Source: Phytoseiulus persimilis
Lineage: Eukaryota > Arthropoda > Arachnida > Mesostigmata > Phytoseiidae
Assembly (NCBI GenBank): GCA_037576195.1
Contig: CM075104.1
Coordinates: 6,020,775 to 6,084,774, forward strand
DNA length: 64,000 nt
Direction: 5' to 3'
The translations under genes were made by a program, and so were the position numbers. Every line of letters starts with the position of its first letter. The first letter of the stretch is position 1. Positions 51,014 to 62,500 of the stretch are shown in pieces. Under the pieces are notes generated by a model. That model was given only the letters and a program-made list of their open reading frames with translations, searched no databases and was not told the DNA's origin.

Positions 51014-52088
51014 ATTATCTCGAAAATGTCACACAGTTCAAATGTCGACACATCGACGCTGTTTGCAAGAAGTCCGACGATCGTTTTTCTTTTTCCCAAT
51101 ATCAAAATCTTTCTACAAGATGAGTATTGGTATTACGCTCCTGAATTTCTTCAGTACTGTGACCGATTCCGAAATAAGTGGATCCGGAATTCGCTGCAGA
51201 CTGCCGAGTCGATGTTATAATATTTCCTAAGCATTCGCGATCCAATATTCTGTTCTCTCATGGCTTTCTCAGCCTCGGATTTTTTTTTTTGCGTGTTGTG
51301 AGAGTAGGATACAGTTCCGGTCACATATCCTCATCCCGGTTGAGACTCGTATTTACACTGGCCAGAAGTCGAAGGCATAATTCAAATACAGGAAACTGGC
51401 TCATGTATGATTTCTGATAGCCCTCCACTGACTCCAAGGCTCCACAAATCGAGACCGAGGTCTAATTGAGTACTTTTGGGACGTAGTGCTACGGAAAAAG
51501 CTTGGCCCGGACGCTGCACAGTTGGTTTTGTTTCATGATCTTGTGCGGACCTAGCGAAGCCCATCCCCGAATGGACGCGAGATCCTGCTGATTTTGAGTT
51601 CTGTTTTCTATACGAATGAGTCGGGGAATCGTCCCGAATTTGAACTATGGAGGAACATCCGATAGATATTGGGTGCAGCGCCGTATAGACGAGGAACAGT
51701 GGGAAAGGTTGCACGCGACATCGAACACATGCACCTCGTGTCTCTCTTCCTTCAATCACACTTTTTCCAAATTTTCAGCAAAGTAAAAAACGCTACCTTG
51801 AAAATCCTAAAAACGCTTCTATGTCAACGATGGCACCTAGCGTCCGTTCTATACGGGGAAATTTTCGACTCCAGACAGAGCTTCATGCCATCGCAACGAT
51901 CAAGATGTTATACAACTTCAAGCTCTGGCAAATCAATATTCCATCGATGCGAGCAACAATCAGTTGATGAAAAATGAATGTAGAAGATCAGAAATTCTAT
52001 CGATGAATTTCACCATTTCAGGCTTGAGAATGGCGCCGAGAGGATCGGCAGGGAAGGACGTAAAGTCATGAATGATATTTTCCGAAAC

Positions 52089-52553
52089 CTATGTTTGTTT
52101 AGTTACAGCCCAGCTTTCGATTCGAATTCCTCGCAGCGAAAAGCTTCTTTCATACAACAAGGTATTGAGGTGATAAAAAGCAATATCTATTCTCGTCCTC
52201 GAACACCAGCAGCCGTCAAACTGAGGAGCAAGCGCGGCGCTCTCGTGGAAAATGAGGGATTCCTCCTGGTTGAATTTGTTTCTAAACTTGTCTCTCATTC
52301 CCGTAGGTTGGATTTGTATCCCCATTTCGAGGTTGACGACCTCCCGACATCCGTCTTCAAACCTCGAGATGATGACGCTACTGGCCAACTTCCGCACGTT
52401 TTCCGTCGCCCACCAGAAAGGATCGAGGGAGTCTACGGGTTCGGAGTATAATCTCTCCGGAGATGTTTCTAGAAAATACATCCATTGGACAAAAATATAT
52501 GGGGACACGACAAGACATGAGAATCCGTGGCACATAACCAAAGAATCGCACAC
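52089..52553 (-). other. Orphan 154-codon open frame within the probable ZSWIM8 3' UTR
   Basis: This minus-strand frame has a hydrophobic start and an ordinary-looking composition. It matches no family I know. It lies 1 kb beyond the ZSWIM8 stop, so it may be chance open sequence in a UTR, or a separate degenerate gene. A 127-codon frame overlaps it on the other strand, which lowers its weight. Confidence 0.2.
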
Positions 52554-53527
52554 TGCTTTCTCAAATAAAACAATTTGATGTCAGTGCTGAGTCCAGTTTC
52601 TTCATTTCACCATTTTGAGAGTCCAACAATTTTTCGCGGAATTTATGTACTCGTTTATATATATTTATAATCCTTCACCAGATCCGAATATCGGCTCCCC
52701 TCGGAAGACCTTTCGCCTCCTCTCACTCTCCTCTGTGTCAACATCTCAAGCTACAGCAAAGTCCGCCTTGAGGCGCGACCAAGATACAAGAATTGGAGGA
52801 TGGAGGAGAAGGTTTTCCCAACCTAGGGACTGACTTCGCGTTTTGCGTCTAATGTTTGTTCAAATTGTATTCGAACCCGCACAAAGTTTCTCCGTATACG
52901 ATTAGATTTCCGTATTTATATTAATATATGTACAAGGACAATTTACACTTTGTTCTCAGAGATCCGAGATCAAATCTGGTTGAGATTTGTCGTCAAAGAT
53001 GAGACTTGAGAATACGATAGCATTTTCGCCATCGGACTCATTGACCCTAATCGAAATGCTTGGAGGCGAAATGGGGTGGAAAAGATTCGAGAAATTCAAC
53101 CCTCGTAAGGGCCGAGCGGGCATAGAGCATCGAAGCAACTCGAATCGCCGGCTTGCTGTGAGCAGCACTGGTACAAGGTCAGAAATCGAGGGAATTCTGT
53201 CGCCGTAATACGTTCACCGCCATGGGGTTCGTGACCCCGAGTTGCGAGAGGATCTGATTGAAGTTCACCTCGAACTTTTCTTCCGAAGTCTAGTAAAGAA
53301 GATCGGCACTCGCATGAGATCGGTGATGAGAGAAACGATGAGACTGACAGACGGACCGACAGGCAGATAGACAATGAGACCTTTAGCTTGTGGCAACGAA
53401 GCCGAACCGATGGGACGGGAACTCCTCAACCCCCGTCTTCTCCCCGCCAATTATACTAAATAACATCGACCTAATAATATACCCTCATAGATAGAAGCTT
53501 TGGAGTCATCGACTCCAGAGGCATTCC

Positions 53528-56500
53528 TCAGAGACTTTGTTGATTCATCAGCTGCTGGGCGGCGGCGATTTTCGCCCAGAGGTCTTTCTTGCAGCTTTTG
53601 GAGCGCCGGAGGTTCTGCAGATGATCGCTGAACTGCATGAGGCCACCCGGGCTGGTCAACTGGAACGCTTGTCGTGCAGAGCGTAGAATCGCGATGAAGT
53701 CGTCATACTCTGCGACTGTGATGTGGTAGATTTTCGCGTGAATACACGCCACAAACCTGAGGAGGGCAAGAAGTAAGAACGCAGCGCTCCCAAATCCTCA
53801 GCCATGGCCAGAGATGAGCCAAAAAGCAGACCAAAAGGGGAGTTCGCTGTCGTCTGCGACGGTTACGAGATGCCAACCTCCCCGGACTAAGTTACGAGTA
53901 CGAGAAAAGGTTTCAGCAGAGAATTTCAAGCAACATCTCGGGGAAAACTCACATTTGTTGACACTTCTGGATGAGCGGGGCCAGCAAGGCCGATCTGAAA
54001 ATTTGATGCGTACCAGAACCCGGCTGTCCTTTGGCCAGGTGCTGCGCGATTTCTGTGATGATATCGTAAAGTATAAAAGGCGAGGCCACCGAATTCACGA
54101 CACAGACGCAGAGATCTTGAAGACAGTTCGAGCCGAGCTTCTTAGCAACGCCGAGGAGCCATTTGACATCTTCACCGTATGGAGGAGTTCTGGCGTATTT
54201 GGCCTGCATGCGCTCATCGTGGATCCTGGAAGAGGATTCTCGTTGGGCAAATCGCTCAGGGCAGCCATGGCTCAAGGCTCAGCAGCTCATGACATGTCAA
54301 AAATTCAATGGAAGTTGAGAGATAACAGCTGAGTGATCTGGTAACGATTTCAATTACTCCGGTTGCACTCACTTTTTAGCCAGGAGGTCCATGGCGATCA
54401 GTCCGACGCGATACGCAGCAAGAATGTACTTCATGGATTCCTGCGATTGCGCATTCTGATTCGTTGGCGCGGGGGGCGGAGGAGTTGCCGGTGGTGGCGA
54501 GTTGATCATTCGGGTAACCACAGGCGGTGGATAGTGAGGCGGTAGCGGGTGTCTCGGCGCGAACTGGTTCTGATAAAAGTTCGGGGCATACGGGGCGTAC
54601 GGTTGAAGATACGCAGGATGTATGGGCGCTTGCACGAGATACGGGGCGGGAACCGGATATGGATTGTAGGGCACGGCGGGAGGATGCATGTAATTGCCGA
54701 ACGGTGGCATATGAGGTGGCGGCATGGGCAGCGGAGCCTCGTGACTATGCGGGAGGTGGAAATGTTGTGGCGGCGGCGGTGGCTGCTGCTGCTGGAGCTC
54801 AACTTTGTGGGTTGGTCGCTGACCTGCATTCATCGGTGGTGCAGCGCTGCTGTGGTCTGTTTCCTCGTAGAGATCGTACCAACGTCGGGCCACGTCGAAC
54901 AGAACTTCGGGGATGATTCCGCCCCCTTGAGCAGCTTGCTCAACGGTCAGACAAGCCCTCCTCAGCATGTCAGCTGATTGTTCCTTGCACTGTAGAAGAG
55001 CTCTCTGGATCTCGTTCTGGTTGAGAGCGTGTGCATGGGGCAGACACGACAATGCGAGTTCCGCGCAGGCTCTCTGCATCGCGTGGTCTCGACCCCTCGA
55101 TGCTTTATCGGCCAAGGTGACAACCTCAGTCGGCGTCAGATGTCCTTCCCAGGTATCGATCAAGAACATGATGGCTGCGCAGCCGATTTCCATCGCCTGT
55201 CCCGTGATCCAGGAAACCTGAGAGGAGTAGGTGCGCGACAGCCAGTTCGGAGACACCGCATTCGTAAGACCCAGAGCGTACAGTCCGATCTGGAAAGAGC
55301 ACATGTGCAAAGCTCTGTGGGGCCCTCGGTGATTTTGGCTCGAAGATGGCTGCGTGAAGTTGACGGCCATCGCACTGTTTCCCCCGGCCTTGGTGAAAAC
55401 GGTTTTCGCGAGTTCGAACATGAAATGAGCCGAAGCTTCGGAAGGCTGGTTGGGAACGTTGGGGTGGTAGCTGCGTTTTGGACCGCCCTTGAAGCCGCCG
55501 CCGCCGCCGCCGCCGCCGTTGCCGCGTGGAGCGTTCTGGTTCGAGTTCAGGAAGTTCAGACCCTTCATCTGATTGACGAGCTGAGTCCTTCCACCGGGTG
55601 ATTGAACCATTTGCTGCATCTGGTTCGGCGACTGGTACTCTTCCACGTTGAACATGTGCGGGGGCATGATGGGCGGAGTGAATTCTTCCATCATTTTCGG
55701 AACGGATTGCGGCGCTCTCTGAGCCATCGGCGTCAAAGGCAGCTCGCGAGGCGGTGCCACTCTTTTGGCGTTGTTGTTTGGCGACACGGTGACACCGGAA
55801 GGTCCGGGATGATTGTGTGATTTACTCCTGCCGCCCGAAGATGACGACCCGAAACTGTCACTGCTGTCTCCGCTCGAACCGGAATCGCTTTCGATACCAG
55901 CCCGTGGAGCAGCTCTGCGCCTCACCAGAGTGGGACTGTTGTCCGAGGACGTCGGCTCCTGAGCGGTGGAATCGACGACGGCCATGACTGCAAAGAAGAA
56001 CAGCGTTGAGTTATCAAGGGACGCTCGAGCCTTCACGTGAATTCGTTCTGATCGGGAGCAAGAACGCGAAATCAACGCAATCATTTCCAGAAAGGGCACT
56101 CACCGTTGTTGAAAGGTGCTCTGAACGCCGAGTTCGAGCTCGTGCAACGGCCTCTCGCTTCCCACGCCTTATAATCCTCTTCCCAACCGGTGGCCGGACT
56201 CGTTGCGCCTTCGTCCTCGACCGGTCTTGAGGTGCCCGGCTGGTTCTCGGACCTCTGATCCGCGGCAGTCGATGAAGCTGAAGCTCCACAGTTCGTCAGG
56301 CCGTAGAGCGAAGCATTCGACGTCGCCGATTGGTTCTTGTACATCCTGTGGACCTCCTTGTCCAGGAGTTTGTCCATGATCAGTGCCAGCTTGGCTCGAT
56401 CGTCCTTGTAGTGCATGAGGAGCGTGATGGCCAGCTCACCTCGTTGTCTGCGCGTACCTTCACACAGCAGAGGATGATCAGCTTCGCAAACATTCGCTTT

Positions 56501-59500
56501 CAGGCCGAGCGCAGCAACCGCGGCCTCGAAGCCCAGCTCTTCGTCGACTGACAAGCGGTGCTTGCAGATGACGCCACTGTAGGCGGACGCTCTCGACGAG
56601 GACGTCGCCGGTTGTTCCTTGGACAGGACGAGCGCGTCGAAAATGTAGGAGGCGAGCATCAGGGGGAGGAGCGCCTCGCCCCGAGACACCAGCCGGCGGT
56701 CTTTAAGGGCTTGCGCCCGCTCTCGGAGGTCCTGCATTTCAGATTGTCTTAGAGGTATCTTCTTCAGGAGAGTCACGAGATCCTGCTCCTGGTTGACGAG
56801 TCTCACTTCCAGCGGTTTCGTCGACGCCGGGGGACGGATGAGCTCCAGGCCGAAAATACCGATACGGAAGGCCAGGTAGTGATGATCGGAATGGTTCTCT
56901 CCAAGGACCTGACACAGGAACGCCGCCTTTGAGAGGGTCGCAGACGCCAGAAGAGACGCCTGATGGGACGCAGGGTTGAATCGGGATCTGGGGTTCCGTT
57001 TCGAATTGCCGGACTTCGAGGAAGCAGCCTGGTTGCCGGACAGCGACTCGGCGTCGAACGAAGGAGGATTCGTCAGGAGCTCCTGCGCCAACCGGAAAGC
57101 GAGCTTGCAAGCTTCCTGGGTGTGACCGTGCGCGTGGAGAGCTTCAGCTCGCGAGAACAGTATCTCGAGCTTGTCTTCGGTTTTCTTGATCTGCTTAGCG
57201 AGATCCCGCGGCTCCGGGACGGGGCTCTGCTTCGGTGCGGGTGGAATGAAGTTCTGCTGAGCGACGGCGCGTGCTTGAGCCGCATCGTAGTAGTACACAT
57301 GGTACTCGTCGTCAACCGGCACGGCCGCCGGCGCCGCGCCCTCTGCTTGCGGCGCCACCACCGCAGGGACCGGAGGTACAGGATCGGGTTTGTTCGAGGG
57401 CCCTGGCGCCGGTTCTGGTCCCGGTTCGTCTCGTTCAGCCGCTGCGCTGTTATTGTTGTAGATATTTTCATTGAATCCTTCCGAACTCAATGAGCTACGT
57501 GTTGAGCTTGGGCAGGTGTCGAACGCGGCCATAACCGGGGGCACGCTGAACGGGGACTTCCGTCCTACTTCAACGGGGCGACCTTTGCAACCCTGTCCGA
57601 GATGATCGCCTTGTCGGAGGTGGGTGTACAAGGAGTAGAATCTACAGGCTCCGCCATCATTGTACGTCACTCCCGGAATGGGGTAGTCGACCCAATCCAA
57701 CAGGCACGACTCTAGCGCTGGCTTGAAACCTGGGAAGACGTCGATGTCGGTCCAGCGTCGGTTCGAGTTGTTGTGCGACGCGTTGTTGCCCGCCTGGTTC
57801 GTCGTCCTGGTTTTGAAGAACGACTCGAGGATCTTGCAGTGCCACTGACACATCTGGAAAGAGAGAGAGAGAGAGAGGTACTCGTCTTGTCAGAGGGATG
57901 GTTCGGTCTAGATATACGTTTTCAGGTTTGTCCGAGCTGGAGCGGGGGGTGGGCTTGCCCTCGAGAGGAGCTCATGATGTGATGAGGGGAAGAATTGCGT
58001 ACCTGATCGAAAAAGTTCTTCTTCTCGCAGGGCGAGAGCGCCGGGTTCAGAGCGGCCAGTCTCCACAACATGACGATTTCGTCACAGAGTGAGGCACAGG
58101 TATGCTGAGAACACTGTGACGTACTGTGTGACACTCCGTTGTTGTTTGAGGATCGGTGCCCTTGGTTTCCAGATGAGCCCGTGTGCAGAGACACCTTCGT
58201 GTTGAACCACCACACCAGAATGGTTTCACACGCGAGCACTTCCTCGGTGATGAGCTGCAGCAGTGGGACGGCGTTGCGGTCCGACCTCCGGAACATCTCC
58301 CGCACCATCGACAGAAGATTCCAGATGCCTTCGGGCTCTCGTCCGCGCAACGGCCGCAGCAGGCTCTGCCACTCCGACGCTGCGGGCGGCGAGGTCGTCG
58401 ACAGGAAGTTGACATCCGAGAAGACGATCGGCGCCGGCATCGAGAGCTTCACGAGGATCTTGTGGATACTTTCATGAAGAATCCCTTCGTCCAGACACCA
58501 AGAAGTCTGGTCGGAAACAGAGGCGCCGGCGGTGGGATCGGGCGCGCCTCGAAGAGTATTGATGTCGGAGGCCTGATTCGATAGGAGTTCGTCGAGCAGT
58601 CGCTGAGCCGTTGGGAGAATCTGCTGGGGGAGTTCAGCGATGAGGTATTGAGCGAACTTTTGCAGCTGATCCCGGTGGAGCCGCGACAACGACTCGGACA
58701 CGGGAGCCCGTAGACAGACCGTCTGGGGCTGATGTATGCGATGTAGGCACACAGCCACCACATGGGAGCACCACGACGCAGTGCTGGTACAGGTGCAGTT
58801 GCAGGTGGTGATCCGCCTCCGGTCGAAAGTCACGGCGACGTTGAACTGTGCATTCTTTATTGCGGGCGTCGCTGCCAACGCTTGTTGATTTTTCGACGAG
58901 CCTTGTCCTCCACTGGTGCTTCCCGGTTTCACGGTTGCGCTCAGATGGAACCCGATCTGGAGCAGGTCTTTTGTGCCTTTGGCCTTGAACAACTTCTCCC
59001 CTTGGTTGAACTCCTCGGAGGATCCGGTGGCCAAGCACGAGTACAGCCTTATGTCCTCCTCGTTCTCTGGGAAGCTCCAGAACGCGATCCGGAGCTGCAG
59101 TTCTTCGGGCACAGGCGGATAAACTGTCTCGACGACCTCGAACGGGATGTGAGTGGCTACTTCCCGGGCGGCCAACTCCACCAGAGAGCTCACTTCGTTC
59201 GGAGACGAGATGGACCCGGAATCCGCGCCTGAGATCGGAAAAGTTCGTTTCTGTTAGATTCTCCACGTTCAGGACCGTCAGTAAAAATTCGACGCAGAGC
59301 GGACGAAGATGAAGGTTCAGAATATCTGAGTTCCGAGGTTTCCGATCGGCGTCGAGCCGCTGTATGGAAAAAATAGCGATGCGAGTACTTGAAACGGGCG
59401 GAAATTTACCTCTGACGTATTTGAAGTTGTTTGCTGAGGGGAGCTTCTTCCATCCGCGCCAATTGTTGCATACCGATTCTCTCTCCGATATCCAGGAACA

Positions 59501-59566
59501 AAGAGAGTCTTCATCGAAGTGGTCGCTGTCCTCGAAAGAAAGACTATCGCCCTCCTCCCATTCCAT
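53528..59566 (-). CDS. ZSWIM8: Zinc finger SWIM domain-containing protein 8 (ZSWIM8/Dorado/EBAX-1), six coding exons
   Basis: ZSWIM8 is the substrate receptor of a cullin ubiquitin ligase. It drives target-directed microRNA degradation by marking Argonaute, and also protein quality control in worm neurons (established knowledge). Exons in transcript order: 59566-59410, 59228-58003, 57853-56104, 55987-54373, 54225-53953, 53756-53528; phases close, 1749 aa (human about 1837). The N-terminus EWEEGDSLSFEDSDHFDEDSLCSW matches the family start, apart from local changes. A BC-box-like helix is at about 67-86 and the SWIM finger at 195-208. Strong family blocks follow: LRIAFWSFPENEEDIRLYSC, DQLQKFAQYLI, RPLRGREPEG, ALSCLPHAHALN, PPYGEDVKWLLG. 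An in-frame ATG at 59668 would add 34 residues; I prefer 59566 because the family match begins there. Pro-rich disordered segments and a Gly run lie near 1200-1560. Confidence 0.95.
55494..55517 (-). repeat. ZSWIM8: Poly-glycine coding run in ZSWIM8 exon 4
   Basis: Eight consecutive GGC codons, a pure triplet array that could vary in length, lie just before the conserved NVPNQPSEA block. Confidence 0.9.
57859..57878 (-). repeat. ZSWIM8: (CT)n microsatellite forming a 3' splice-site pyrimidine tract
   Basis: (GA)n on the plus strand, (CT)n in the ZSWIM8 transcript, only a few bases upstream of the intron 2 acceptor CAG at 57854-57856. It makes up nearly all of the polypyrimidine tract of this 149-bp intron. 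Confidence 0.85.
58762..58803 (-). other. ZSWIM8: SWIM zinc finger of ZSWIM8
   Basis: Residues 195-208 read C-N-C-T-C, a short spacer, then C-S-H, fitting the SWIM pattern CxCx(n)CxH. The downstream HVVAVCLHRIH is also typical of the family. All zinc ligands are present, so the finger should fold. Confidence 0.9.
59128..59187 (-). other. ZSWIM8: BC-box-like helix of ZSWIM8
   Basis: Residues about 67-86 (SLVELAAREVATHIPFEVVE) align with the vertebrate LVELSAKQVAFHIPFEVVE segment. That segment is described as the Elongin BC/cullin-binding box. Assignment is by recalled similarity. Confidence 0.8.
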
Positions 59567-62500
59567 CCTGTCTTCGCCTTCAGCCAGCGTGATGTGAAAG
59601 CAGGAAGACTGTCTTCGAAACAACGAGCGGCTATAGACCTGTAACGAGGGCGAACCCGTTGTCAACATCGTTCTGAATCAGCTGCGTGTGAGACGAAACG
59701 TGATGAATTCGATTCAGGGGTTTCATTCCAAGCGCTACGACGAAGCAAGCGACCATCAAGGCTGAGGTTCCGCCGGGAACGAGAGTGCCCCTGCCAACAG
59801 GGGCCAGGGAGCGGAGTCGTTCGTAAAAACTGCAGTGTGTGGAATGAAGTGACCTGAACGATAATGATCTCGTCTCGAAATTTCAGCATGTCACTCTACC
59901 CACGCTCGGAATGCGACGATGGAAGTATTGCTCGTTGAATGCTTTGTTGGGGGAGGAATGAAGGAGGCCCCCCGAAGAAAAAATCTCTACACAACCGGAA
60001 AAATAGATGGAAAAAACGACTTGAAAAAGACACCCGAGCGAGAGAAGCTTCCCGTGAATCACAACCGAGAAATCCACTTGAGGGCGATGTCATGAGCCAC
60101 TGCAAAATTTATTCCCCTAGAATACCAAAATTGAAAGCAGGGCGCAGTTTGAGTCAACAGACGACACAGAGACGGAGGATCGTTCGGAGTCGCTCAGCCA
60201 GGCAATGGAATTGAAGCGGAGTTTTCGAATGCTTTGTCGCTAAACTCCCTTCTTGTTGGTCGAATACGGTCGATTCGGGCATCCATTTTTGACCCTTCAC
60301 ACAACGGCAGCGGCAGCAGCCGCCGCCGCAGTTTTACGTTGCGATGCGCCGATTCTGTCGGTGGGCAGGGGGCGAGTCAGCCCAAGACGCGTTCCAAGCA
60401 ATCGTTTCCTCCGATATTCTGCCACATCTCGATGGGCGGAAACGTTTTTCGGCATTTCATGAATACTCGAGTGACCGTACAATCGGCGTTTCACAGCTCC
60501 CCATCGTACTGGGGGAGGAAATCTTTGAGAAGTTTTTCCGAAATCGCTTCCGGGAATACGGATGCAGCATCAGGGATTTTCGTGATTCCGAAACGGTTTA
60601 GCGTCGAAACTTCCGTTGGAGCTTGCTGATCTCATGTACAATGGGTCTTCTCGAAAATCTTGGGAACGCCGTTTGTTGATTCACCCACCTTTGGAGAAAT
60701 GAGCTAATACCCCGCACATTGATGTCATTCACGGAAACATTTCGGAATCGGCGGATTCCGTCGCACGATTGGCGAAAGCATTCGCGTCGGAGCCAGCAGT
60801 TTGACCAATATAATAAATTGCGCTATTCCGGACGGGGTGTCGCAGCCACGATTGCTCTGCCATGGAAGAAGCATCTTTCGGTGCAAAGGTTCCCGATCAC
60901 TCGCCGTCCGTTCGAGTTTTCGAGTATCCTTGGGAAAACGAAGCACTCAGCTCAAGCTTCCGAAATACAGAACACGCCCGCATGGTCTCGAGGGAGAAAT
61001 GCACTTTCTGCCTTGAGGGGGTAGCCAAGAAGCCAGGCGTTTGTTATGTAGTACTGCTGCTGCTGCCGCTGATGCTACAGTGCTTCTTCGGGGCCTCTCA
61101 ACGGACCTGGGCCCATCGCATTCTAAACAACTAAGCCGAACGCCTCTTCGAAACAATGATATCTTTTACGAATCACTCGAGTATTCGAGTTCGAAACCGA
61201 TCCAACCGAAGAGGAAACACTCTAGGGATTGAGTGGCATTATGCAGAAACAAACTGCAAACTAATGGAACAGGACTCGAATTTCCCGCTTGGACACGCAG
61301 TGGAGCCCCTCCTGCGGCTTCTGGGAGTCCACTTTGATAGAGTCGAAGTTGGGAAGTATTTAAAACCGAGATTCACTCTGGAAAACACTCATTTTCAGTT
61401 GACGGTAAGCGTTAAAAGCTCACGGAATCAGCTGAGCATCACTACCGCTTGCGAGGGGCTTCCCATATACGGTCCGTGGAGTTTCTGAGTTCAGTGAGGA
61501 CCGGATTCAGCGTTCCGAACGGAGAGCACAGCCGCACAGGCCGAGGATTGTGTCACATTGCCAACTTACCTCACTGTAGAGAGCACATAGTGAAAGGCCT
61601 AGGAGGGTCGAAGCACGGTGCTAGTCAACCCAGCTCCTCACTTGAGACAATCGCCAACCGGGGAAAAGCTCTCAGCGATCGGCCCGACGACGGGGTAGGC
61701 TGGATCGAAGTTTTCGATAACTTCGGGCCCACTTTCTCGCCAAGCAAACGCATTCACGGTAGTCACAGAAGCTCTCCCCAGCCACTCTGCTGCTGGCGAT
61801 TCTCTCCTGGTGCTGCTGCTGCTGCTGCTGAATTAGAGACCCTGAAACATCCCTAAAGTAAATATTTTCAGCCGGGATCCGGGACACGGATTCCTAGGGA
61901 ATTCTCCTGAGGGAGTCCGCTCGGGCTCCTGGAAGTCTGGTGGGAACAAATGAAGATGTACGCAGTCCCTCGTAATAAAAATAATCTGGAAACGAATTAA
62001 AGGGAATCGTGGCGCCAAAATTTGAATGTTTCCGTTCGACTGATGGTTCAGTCAGGGACAATGCCCTGTTGGCCTCAACAACGAATTCTCGCTCGATTCC
62101 GGAGGTGTGTACATTATTACGTCGGGAAGCCAGAGAGAACGACGGAAAGTCATTCTCTAGGCGGTGAAGTATCTCGAGCCTCGTCCGCAGGCGCTGCTAG
62201 CGAATCCGTGACCGTGAATTCCGGAGTCGGATTTACGCGCCAACGGTTTCTATGGTCAGCAAATGACCGCTCCAATGTTTCGTCAACGCTCCGGGTGAAA
62301 GCATCGAAACTGTACACGACCTCGCGTTTTTTTCCCCGGAGGCTATTATCCAGCGTACAGATGGCTGGAGATTACATCCAGAAGAAACACTAAACAGTGA
62401 TTAGCTCCGAGAGAAAGCTATGTTGAAAGAAGTCAGTGGGACCACCGGAGTGTCGAGTCTTCCGGGTAGACCTGCCAGGGTTTCAGCTCCCGAAAGCGGC

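Larger units (their letters stand above)
32563..53527. other. 21-kb region without a recognised gene
   Basis: 32.6-33.1 kb should contain the ZFAND4 5' UTR and promoter. 33-42 kb is dominated by imperfect period-4 sequence. 42-53.5 kb is more AT-rich and includes a diverged inverted duplication, two or three orphan minus-strand open frames and probable ZSWIM8 3' UTR sequence. Nothing resembles a transposase, reverse transcriptase or a family I can name. Confidence 0.6.

Noticed and set aside
54527..55820. Several plus-strand open frames of 70-190 codons across ZSWIM8 exon 4
   Set aside because: They are antisense shadows of a well-supported coding exon, with biased composition from its Pro/Gly-rich codons.
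61156..61488. Plus-strand open frame with a possible donor at about 61405
   Set aside because: Reasonable-looking peptide but no family resemblance and no partner exon found; could be chance.
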